Made by a program: the position numbers and the translations under genes. Positions 57,666 to 64,000 of a stretch of DNA of 64,000 nt are shown here, piece after piece. The first letter of the stretch is position 1, and each line of letters starts with the position of its first letter. Origin of the DNA: Bradyrhizobium sp. LTSP849 (lineage in GTDB: Bacteria; Pseudomonadota; Alphaproteobacteria; Rhizobiales; Xanthobacteraceae); contig NZ_JYMR01000039.1 of NCBI RefSeq assembly GCF_000938255.1, positions 62,001-126,000 of the forward strand. Direction: 5' to 3'. The notes beneath the pieces were generated by a model. The model did not search any database, was not told where the DNA came from, and saw nothing but the letters and a program-made list of their open reading frames with translations.

Positions 57666-58994
57666 TTAAGCGCCCGCGTCCATATCCCCGGCCTCGCGCT
57701 GGCCACTGAGCCAGAGCGCGAGCAGTGTCCAGAATGCGCCGGACAGGAGATACGCGCCCGAAGCGATGACGCCGAGATTGGTGGCGAGCAGCAGCGCGAC
57801 GAGCGGAGCGAAGCCTGCGCCGAACAGCCAGGCCATATCGGAGGTCAGCGCCGAGGCCGTGTAGCGGTAGGCCTGTTTGAAGTTCGAGGCGATCGCGCCG
57901 GAGGACTGGCCGAACGATAGGCCGAGCAGGATGAAGCCGATCACCATGTAGATGGTCTCGCCGAACGCGCCGGCGTCAAGCAACTGCGGCGCGAAGCCGC
58001 TATAGACCGCGATCGCGATCGCCGATCCCATCAGCAGCGGCTTGCGGCCGACGCGGTCAGCGATGACGCCGGAGGCCACGATCGCGGCGACGCCGAACAC
58101 CGCGGCGACGATCTCGATGATCAGGAAGCGCACCGGGCTTTCGCGGGTGAACAGAAACACCCAGGACAGCGGAAACACGGTGACCATGTGGAACAGCGCG
58201 AAGCTCGCCAGAGGCGCGAACGCGCCGAGCATGATATTCTGGCCTTCACGCGCGACCGTCTCGGAGATGCGCGAGGGCTGCAATTCGCGAGTCTCGAACA
58301 GCGAGGCATATTCCTCGGTCGTCACCATGCGCAGGCGCGCGAACAGTGCCACGACGTTGATGGCGAAGGCGACGAAGAAGGGATAGCGCCAACCCCAGTC
58401 GAAGAAATCGTCGGCCGACAGGTTTCCGGCGAAATAAGCGAACAGCGCGCTCGCCACGATCAGCCCGAGCGGCGCGCCAAGCTGGGGCACCATCGCGTAC
58501 CAGCCGCGCTGGGAGGGTGGCGCATTCAGCGCCAAGAGCGAAGCCATACCGTCCCAGGCGCCGCCCCAGGCCAGACCCTGTGCGATACGCGCCAGCGCGA
58601 GCAGCCAGATCGCGGCACTACCGATCTCGTGATAGCCGGGCAGGAACGCGAGCGCGACGGTGGCGGTGCCGAGCAGGAACAGCGCCGAGACCAGCTTGGC
58701 CGTCTTGCCGTATTCCCGATCGACCGTCATGAAGATGACAGTTCCGATCGGCCGCGCGATGAAGGCCAGCGCGAAGATCATGAAGGCATAGAGAGTGCCG
58801 GTCAGCTCGCTGGTGAAGGGGAATACCAAGCGCGGGAACACGATCACCGAGGCGATCGCGTAGACGAAGAAGTCGAAGAATTCCGAGGTCCGGCCGATGA
58901 TGACGCCGATGGCGATCTCGCCGGGACTGGCCTGGTCGTGGCCGTGCTCGCCCGAGTGGATGTCTGCCATTGCGGGGGTCTGTGCCGTCGCCAT
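57666..58994 (-). CDS. MFS transporter (metabolite:H+ symporter-like)
   Basis: The 442-residue protein has twelve hydrophobic segments, GRTSEFFDFFVYAIASVIVF in helix 1, and the MHS-type loop FIARPIGTVIFMTVDREYGK. RVGRKPLLMGS lies between helices 8 and 9. It belongs to the proline/betaine-alpha-ketoglutarate-type symporter branch; substrate unknown. The ATG at 58994 follows AAGGGCGCACGC. It is divergent from cyoA, with a 23-bp palindrome between them. Confidence 0.86.
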   Translation of the reverse strand: MATAQTPAMADIHSGEHGHDQASPGEIAIGVIIGRTSEFFDFFVYAIASVIVFPRLVFPFTSELTGTLYAFMIFALAFIARPIGTVIFMTVDREYGKTAKLVSALFLLGTATVALAFLPGYHEIGSAAIWLLALARIAQGLAWGGAWDGMASLLALNAPPSQRGWYAMVPQLGAPLGLIVASALFAYFAGNLSADDFFDWGWRYPFFVAFAINVVALFARLRMVTTEEYASLFETRELQPSRISETVAREGQNIMLGAFAPLASFALFHMVTVFPLSWVFLFTRESPVRFLIIEIVAAVFGVAAIVASGVIADRVGRKPLLMGSAIAIAVYSGFAPQLLDAGAFGETIYMVIGFILLGLSFGQSSGAIASNFKQAYRYTASALTSDMAWLFGAGFAPLVALLLATNLGVIASGAYLLSGAFWTLLALWLSGQREAGDMDAGA

Positions 58995-59085
58995 GCGTGC
59001 GCCCTTAACGTCCTGAAAACCAAAGCCGACCACCCGGCGGGCGCCGGGCAATCTGCCCTTGTGTGGCCCAACATTCCGCACTGCA

Positions 59086-59108
59086 ACATTGGACAAATTG
59101 TCCAATGT
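59086..59108. promoter_or_regulatory. 23-bp palindrome between MFS and cyoA genes
   Basis: ACATTGGACAA and TTGTCCAATGT are perfect 11-bp arms around one A, 67 bp before the cyoA start and 92 bp before the MFS start. The form suits a dimeric regulator of both genes. I do not recognise it. Confidence 0.75.
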
Positions 59109-59174
59109 GCGGATTGCTGCGCCGCAGCTACCCATTGGTCCCGCAAAGGAAACTCATTCTCATAAGGCTTGGCC

Positions 59175-60338
59175 GTGTCACGTCTCAAGATCCTGGCGCT
59201 ACTACCCCTGGCAGTTGCGCTCAGCGGCTGCAACTACGTCGTGCTGGCGCCAGCCGGCGACATCGCTGCCCAGCAGCGCGACCTCGTCATCATCTCCACC
59301 ATCCTGATGCTCCTGATCGTCGTCCCCGTGATGGCGCTGACGGTGCTGTTCGCCTGGCGCTACCGCCAGTCCAACACGTCGGCCCGCTACGAGCCGGAAT
59401 GGGACCACTCGACCAGCCTCGAACTGGTGATCTGGTCGGCGCCGCTGCTCATCATCGTCTGCCTGGGCGCGCTGACCTGGATGGGCACGCATCTGCTCGA
59501 CCCCTACCGCAACATCGGCCGCATCAACGCGGAACGCGCAGTGGACCAGTCCAGGGCTCCGCTCGAAGTCGACGTCGTCGCGCTCGACTGGAAGTGGCTC
59601 TTTATCTACCCCGATTACGGCATCGCCACCGTCAACGAGCTCGCCGCGCCGGTCGATCGCCCGATCAACTTCCACATCACCGCGTCTTCGGTGATGAACT
59701 CGTTCTACATCCCCGCACTGGCCGGACAGATCTACGCGATGCCGGGCATGGAGACATCGCTCCACGCCGTGATCAACCACGCCGGTACCTACAAGGGCTT
59801 CTCCGCGAACTACAGCGGCGCCGGCTTCTCCGGCATGCACTTCAACTTCCAGGGCCTCGACGACAAGGGCTTCGACGCCTGGATCGCCAGCGCCAAATCC
59901 GCCGGCGGCTCGCTCGGCCGCACGGAATATCTCAAGCTGGAAAAGCCGAGCCAGAACGAGCCGGTGCGCCGCTGGGGCACCATCGATTCCGATCTCTACC
60001 GCCTGATCCTCAACATGTGCGTCGAGACCGGCAAGATGTGTCAGAGCGAGATGATGGCAATCGACGCCAAGGGCGGTCTCGGCCATGAGGGCCTGAACAA
60101 CACGCTGCCGCTGGCCTACGACAAATATGCCCGCCGCGGCACCGCGCTCGGGCCCGAGCCGACCTTCGTCGCCGGCACCTGCACGCCCGACGCGCCGCAA
60201 GGCGCCGCGACGACGGCGGCCATCAAGGCCCCCATCGACACCGCGCCGCTCATCGGCGCCGGCCTGAAGCGGCCAACCTTCACGCCGCTCAAGTCCTCGT
60301 CCTTCTTCCTCGGACAACGTCCGAAGTCAGACTCCTGA
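59175..60338 (+). CDS. cyoA: cytochrome bo3-type ubiquinol oxidase subunit II
   Basis: The 387-residue lipoprotein has a lipobox (AVALSGC, Cys19 by the chosen GTG start), two membrane segments (ISTILMLLIVVPVMALTVLF and LELVIWSAPLLIIVCLGALT), and the periplasmic domain with WKWLFIYPDYGIATVNELA. The copper-A ligands of cytochrome c oxidase are replaced (SANYSGAGFSGMHFNFQ), as in quinol oxidases. The GTG at 59175 is 7 bp from AAGG; the TTG at 59169 is too close. The C-terminal tail of about 70 residues is longer than in E. coli CyoA. Confidence 0.92.
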   Translation: MSRLKILALLPLAVALSGCNYVVLAPAGDIAAQQRDLVIISTILMLLIVVPVMALTVLFAWRYRQSNTSARYEPEWDHSTSLELVIWSAPLLIIVCLGALTWMGTHLLDPYRNIGRINAERAVDQSRAPLEVDVVALDWKWLFIYPDYGIATVNELAAPVDRPINFHITASSVMNSFYIPALAGQIYAMPGMETSLHAVINHAGTYKGFSANYSGAGFSGMHFNFQGLDDKGFDAWIASAKSAGGSLGRTEYLKLEKPSQNEPVRRWGTIDSDLYRLILNMCVETGKMCQSEMMAIDAKGGLGHEGLNNTLPLAYDKYARRGTALGPEPTFVAGTCTPDAPQGAATTAAIKAPIDTAPLIGAGLKRPTFTPLKSSSFFLGQRPKSDS

Positions 60339-60348
60339 GAGAGCACGC

Positions 60349-62346
60349 ATGTCTCCTGATCTTCTCAAGCTCATCTTCGGCCGGCTCAGCATCGATTCGC
60401 TGCCGCTGCACGAGCCGATCCTGGTCGGTACCTTCGCGATGGTCGCGCTCGGCGGCATCACGCTGCTCGCCGGCCTGACCTATTTCCGCCTCTGGGGCTA
60501 TCTGTGGCGCGAATGGTTCACCAGCGTCGACCACAAGCGCATCGGCATCATGTACATGATCCTCGGCATCGTGATGCTGCTGCGCGGCTTCGCCGACGCG
60601 CTCATGATGCGCGCGCAACAGGCGCTCGCGTTCGGCGGCTCCGAGGGTTTCCTCCCCGCCCATCACTACGACCAGGTGTTCACGGCGCACGGCGTAATCA
60701 TGATCTTCTTCGTGGCGATGCCGCTGGTCACGGGCCTGATGAACTTCGTCGTACCGCTCCAAATCGGCGCGCGCGACGTATCGTTCCCGTTCCTCAACAA
60801 TTTCAGCTTCTGGATGACGGTCGGCGGCGCGGTGTTGGTGATGGCCTCGCTGTTCATCGGCGAATTCGCCCGTACCGGCTGGCTGGCTTATCCGCCGCTG
60901 TCGAATATCGGCTACAGTCCTGACGTCGGCGTCGACTATTACATATGGGGCCTCCAGGTCGCGGGCGTCGGAACGACGCTGTCCGGCATCAATTTGATCT
61001 GTACCATCGTCAAGCTGCGCTGCCCCGGCATGACCATGATGAAGATGCCGGTGTTCACCTGGACCTCGCTCTGCACCAACGTCCTGATCGTCGCCTCCTT
61101 CCCGGTTCTGACCGTCGTGCTCGCGCTGCTCACGCTCGACCGCTATGTCGGCACCAACTTCTTCACGAACGATTTCGGCGGCAGCCCGATGATGTACGTG
61201 AACCTGATCTGGATCTGGGGCCATCCCGAGGTCTACATCCTGGTTCTCCCTGCCTTCGGCATCTTCTCGGAAGTGACCTCGACCTTCTCCGGCAAGCGGC
61301 TGTTCGGCTACACCTCGATGGTCTACGCCACGGTGGTCATCACCATCCTGTCGTACCTGGTCTGGCTGCACCACTTCTTCACGATGGGGTCGGGCGCCAG
61401 CGTCAACTCGTTCTTCGGCATCACCACGATGATCATCTCGATCCCGACGGGCGCGAAGATGTTCAACTGGCTGTTCACGATGTATCGCGGCCGTATCCGC
61501 TTTGAGCTGCCGATGTTGTGGACGATCGCCTTCATGCTGACCTTCGTCCTCGGCGGCATGACCGGCGTGCTGCTCGCGGTGCCGCCGGCCGATTTCGTCC
61601 TGCACAACAGCCTGTTCCTGATCGCTCACTTCCACAACGTGATCATCGGCGGCGTGGTGTTCGGCGCGTTCGCCGGTATCAATTACTGGTTCCCGAAGGC
61701 ATTCGGCTTCAAGCTCGATCCGTTCTGGGGCAAGCTGTCGTTCTGGTTCTGGGTCACGGGCTTCTACCTCGCCTTCATGCCGCTCTATGTGCTCGGCCTG
61801 ATGGGCGTGACCCGCCGGCTTCGCGTGTTCGATGATCCGTCCTTGCAGATCTGGTTCATCATCGCCGGCATCGGTGCCTTCCTGGTCTTCCTGGGCATTC
61901 TCTCGATGCTGATGCAGTTCGCCGTCAGCTTCCTCAAGCGCGAGCAGCTCAAGGACGTCACCGGCGATCCCTGGGATGCACGCACACTGGAATGGGCGAC
62001 CTCCTCGCCGCCGCCCGCCTACAACTTCGCTTTCACCCCCGTCGTTCACGACAACGACGCGTGGTGGGACATGAAGCGCCGCGGCTATCGGCGTCCGCTG
62101 ACCGGGTTCAAGCCGATCCACATGCCGAGCAACACCGGCACCGGCATCATCCTCGCCGGCTTTGCCACCGCGATGGGATTCGGCCTGATCTGGTACATCT
62201 GGTGGCTTGCGGCTGCGAGCTTCATCGCAATGCTCGCCGTCGGGATCGGTCACACCTTCAACTACCACCGCGACTTCGACATTCCGGCCGATGATGTCGT
62301 CCGGGCCGAAGACGCGCGCACCCAACTGCTCGCCGGAGCCAAGTAA
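60349..62346 (+). CDS. cyoB: cytochrome bo3-type ubiquinol oxidase subunit I
   Basis: The 665-residue heme-copper oxidase subunit has low-spin heme ligand FTAHGVIMIFF, the copper-B His/Tyr cross-link site in WGHPEVYILVLPAFG, YLVWLHHFFTMGSG with two copper-B His, and LIAHFHNVIIGGVVFG with the high-spin and low-spin ligands. It reduces O2 with ubiquinol electrons and pumps protons. The length and 15-helix pattern are CyoB-like. cyoC follows directly (no gap after its stop). Confidence 0.95.
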   Translation: MSPDLLKLIFGRLSIDSLPLHEPILVGTFAMVALGGITLLAGLTYFRLWGYLWREWFTSVDHKRIGIMYMILGIVMLLRGFADALMMRAQQALAFGGSEGFLPAHHYDQVFTAHGVIMIFFVAMPLVTGLMNFVVPLQIGARDVSFPFLNNFSFWMTVGGAVLVMASLFIGEFARTGWLAYPPLSNIGYSPDVGVDYYIWGLQVAGVGTTLSGINLICTIVKLRCPGMTMMKMPVFTWTSLCTNVLIVASFPVLTVVLALLTLDRYVGTNFFTNDFGGSPMMYVNLIWIWGHPEVYILVLPAFGIFSEVTSTFSGKRLFGYTSMVYATVVITILSYLVWLHHFFTMGSGASVNSFFGITTMIISIPTGAKMFNWLFTMYRGRIRFELPMLWTIAFMLTFVLGGMTGVLLAVPPADFVLHNSLFLIAHFHNVIIGGVVFGAFAGINYWFPKAFGFKLDPFWGKLSFWFWVTGFYLAFMPLYVLGLMGVTRRLRVFDDPSLQIWFIIAGIGAFLVFLGILSMLMQFAVSFLKREQLKDVTGDPWDARTLEWATSSPPPAYNFAFTPVVHDNDAWWDMKRRGYRRPLTGFKPIHMPSNTGTGIILAGFATAMGFGLIWYIWWLAAASFIAMLAVGIGHTFNYHRDFDIPADDVVRAEDARTQLLAGAK

Positions 62347-62976
62347 ATGACGATCGCTGTCAATCCCACCCAATCCGGCGAGCCGCTCTTCTACCTCGCC
62401 GACGAGCACCCGCACCCCGAAGGCTACAGCACCTCGCTCGGCTTCTGGATCTACCTGATGAGCGACTGTCTCATCTTTGCGATCCTGTTTGCGACCTTCG
62501 GCGTGCTCGGCAGCAACTATGCCGCCGGCCCGGCGCCGAAGGATCTGTTCGACCTGTCGCTGGTCGCGGTGAACACCTCGATGCTGCTGCTGTCGTCGAT
62601 CACCTACGGCTTCGCCATGCTGACGATGGCGCAGAACCGCATCGGCCAGACGCAGATGTGGCTCGCGATCACCGGCCTGTTCGGCCTCGCCTTCATCGGT
62701 ATCGAGCTCACCGAATTCGCCCACATGATCCATGAAGGCGCGACGCCGCAGCGCAGCGCCTTCCTGTCCGCCTTCTTCACGCTGGTCGGCACCCACGGCC
62801 TGCACGTCTCCTGCGGCCTGATCTGGCTGGTGACCTTGATGGTGCAGGTCTGGAAGTTCGGCCTGATCGAGGCCAACCGCCGTCGCCTGATGTGCCTGTC
62901 GATGTTCTGGCACTTCCTCGACGTGGTCTGGATCGGCGTCTTCACCTTCGTCTATCTCCTGGGAGTTCTGCGATGA
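62347..62976 (+). CDS. cyoC: cytochrome bo3-type ubiquinol oxidase subunit III
   Basis: The 209-residue membrane protein has five hydrophobic segments and TLVGTHGLHVSCGLIWLVTL, the subunit III motif. It starts right after the cyoB stop codon and overlaps cyoD by 4 bp. It stabilises the oxidase complex. Confidence 0.93.
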   Translation: MTIAVNPTQSGEPLFYLADEHPHPEGYSTSLGFWIYLMSDCLIFAILFATFGVLGSNYAAGPAPKDLFDLSLVAVNTSMLLLSSITYGFAMLTMAQNRIGQTQMWLAITGLFGLAFIGIELTEFAHMIHEGATPQRSAFLSAFFTLVGTHGLHVSCGLIWLVTLMVQVWKFGLIEANRRRLMCLSMFWHFLDVVWIGVFTFVYLLGVLR

Positions 62977-63347
62977 ACACCGACACCCACGCCGCCCACG
63001 CGGATCACCACCACGACGACCATTCGCACGGCTCGCTCTCGACCTATCTTCTCGGCTTCGTGCTCTCGGTGGTGCTCACCGCGATCCCGTTCTGGCTGGT
63101 GATGAGCGGGGCGCTGCCGAGCAAGCAGATCACCGCACTCGTCATCATGGCCTTCGCGGTCGTGCAGATCGTCGTGCACATGATCTACTTCCTGCACATG
63201 AACACCAAGTCCGAGAACGGCTGGAGCATGATGGCGCTGATCTTCACCATCGTCATGGTGGTGATCGCGCTGTCCGGTTCGCTGTGGGTGATGAACCACC
63301 TCAACAGCAACATGATGCCGATCCATGAGATGACCGGGATGAAGTGA
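62973..63347 (+). CDS. cyoD: cytochrome bo3-type ubiquinol oxidase subunit IV
   Basis: The 124-residue protein has a His/Asp-rich N-terminus (HAAHADHHHDDHSHG), three membrane segments (LSTYLLGFVLSVVLTAIPFW, LVIMAFAVVQIVVHMIYFLH, MMALIFTIVMVVIALSGSLW) and the VQIVVHMIYFLHM motif of CyoD. Its ATG overlaps the cyoC stop (ATGA). It assists assembly of subunit I. cyoE is not the next gene. Confidence 0.93.
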   Translation: MNTDTHAAHADHHHDDHSHGSLSTYLLGFVLSVVLTAIPFWLVMSGALPSKQITALVIMAFAVVQIVVHMIYFLHMNTKSENGWSMMALIFTIVMVVIALSGSLWVMNHLNSNMMPIHEMTGMK

Positions 63348-63360
63348 GCGGGACTCTGAG

Positions 63361-64000
63361 ATGAGCAAGACCTGGACCGTGATAAACGAGGCAACCAGGA
63401 CGCGCGGCAAGGCCGCGCGCCCGTCCTTGTGGCTCGCAGTCCTCTCGCTCACCGCCTTCGTCCTTCTGATCGCTCTCGGCGTCTGGCAGGTCGAACGTCG
63501 TGTCTGGAAGCTGGCGCTGATCGAACGCGTCGAGCAGCGCGTTCATGCCGCGGCCCAGCCGATCCCCTTGCCGGCATCGTGGCCCGCGGTCACCGCCGCG
63601 AATGACGAGTACAGGCACGTCACCATCTCCGGCCGCTTCCTGCATGACCGCGAGACGCTGGTTCAGGCCGTCACCGAGGAAGGCCCCGGCTATTGGGTGC
63701 TGACGCCGCTCCAGCGCGGCGACGGCAGACTGGTCCTGATCAACCGCGGCTTCGTGCCGTCCGAGCGGCGCGACGCAGCGACGCGCCAGGGCGCCAATCC
63801 GGACGGCCAGGTCGAGATCACCGGCCTGCTGCGCGTGACGGAGCCGAAGGGCGGATTCCTCAGGAACAACGTTCCCCAGCACAACCGCTGGTACTCGCGG
63901 GATGTGGCCGCGATTGCGGCGGCACGCGGTCTCCACGACGTCGCCCCGTTCTTCATCGATGCCGACGCCGGATCACAAGCCGACGGCGGGCCAATCGGCG
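63361..64000 (+). CDS. SURF1-family oxidase assembly protein, N-terminal part (runs off right edge)
   Basis: The first 213 residues are seen. There is an N-terminal membrane segment (SLWLAVLSLTAFVLLIALGV) followed by WQVERRVWKLALIERVEQRV, the SURF1 hallmark, and GYWVLTPLQRGDGRLVLINR, GFVPSERRDAA and NRWYSRDVAAIAAA. The ATG at 63361 is 13 bp after cyoD with GAGCGGGAC before it. It likely helps insert heme into the quinol oxidase. The C-terminal membrane segment is outside the window. Confidence 0.92.
   Translation, partial: MSKTWTVINEATRTRGKAARPSLWLAVLSLTAFVLLIALGVWQVERRVWKLALIERVEQRVHAAAQPIPLPASWPAVTAANDEYRHVTISGRFLHDRETLVQAVTEEGPGYWVLTPLQRGDGRLVLINRGFVPSERRDAATRQGANPDGQVEITGLLRVTEPKGGFLRNNVPQHNRWYSRDVAAIAAARGLHDVAPFFIDADAGSQADGGPIG

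Noticed and set aside
60289..62913. An 874-codon open frame on the minus strand across cyoB and cyoC.
   Set aside because: It is antisense to confident cyo genes. GC-rich codon bias keeps the frame open; its His/Glu/Asp/Arg-rich translation has no domain.

Overview
The window is GC-rich chromosomal DNA of an alphaproteobacterium, most likely Bradyrhizobium or a close relative in the Nitrobacteraceae. This rests on codon and base bias, the gene families present (TctC-type binding proteins, many CoA-ester enzymes, cyoABCD followed by SURF1) and several families of short dispersed palindromic repeats that I recall as typical of these genomes. The species cannot be fixed from sequence alone. There is no rRNA, CRISPR, phage or plasmid gene. 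The window carries one tRNA, one small transposon-like element of about 157 bp, and partial genes at both edges (fpr on the left, a SURF1 gene on the right).

Layout. 1-6.3 kb: the start of fpr, an ATP-grasp enzyme, dctA with an orphan amino-acid-type binding protein, an MDR oxidoreductase and a secreted protein with three Cys-rich repeats. 6.4-11.8 kb: a compact aromatic catabolic locus with a FAD monooxygenase (salicylyl-CoA 5-hydroxylase type), a benzoate-CoA-ligase-like enzyme, a MarR regulator, a zeta-class GST isomerase and gentisate 1,2-dioxygenase. Both outward transcription units share a near-identical 23-bp promoter/operator, and a MITE-like element sits inside a palindromic repeat at 9.2-9.5 kb. 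11.9-16.9 kb: a LysR-controlled unit of an SsuABC/TauABC-like importer with a FAD oxidoreductase. 17-23.9 kb: single metabolic genes and regulators (enoyl-CoA hydratase, two ketopantoate-reductase/hydrolase genes, acyl-CoA dehydrogenase, AraC with a hydrolase, LysR). 24-25.5 kb: a DoxX / exported DsrE / exported TlpA-like redox cluster. 25.6-30.5 kb: a peptide-type binding protein, an amidohydrolase and a large SPFH protein.

30.7-37.3 kb is one long minus-strand unit: peptide-type binding protein, two permeases, two ATPases, SDR and an exported VOC protein, with overlapping genes. 37.4-39.4 kb is a dienelactone hydrolase-SnoaL fusion with a divergent MarR regulator. A tRNA-Arg(CCU) follows, then a TctC / cupin / RraA-aldolase / acid-CoA-ligase cluster and a frameshifted hydrolase (39.6-44.3 kb). 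44.5-48.6 kb holds small envelope proteins, a second ketopantoate-reductase-like gene and an SDR. 48.8-55 kb is an acyl-CoA oxidation locus (two dissimilar acyl-CoA dehydrogenases, two enoyl-CoA hydratases, a VOC protein and a branched-chain-amino-acid-type binding protein). 55.3-57.6 kb holds an SNase-like protein and an M48 lipoprotein. 57.7-64 kb holds an MFS transporter divergent from the bo3-type quinol oxidase operon cyoABCD-surf1, with a 23-bp palindrome between them.

Overall the region reads as a catabolic and transport district that feeds aromatic and acyl substrates into CoA-ester chemistry, next to a terminal oxidase operon. The most novel-looking items are the MITE with 19-bp inverted ends and a 10-bp target duplication, the shared operator of the gentisate locus, the DoxX-DsrE-TlpA cluster, the triple C-x7-C-x12-C-x11-C protein, and the cyo palindrome.
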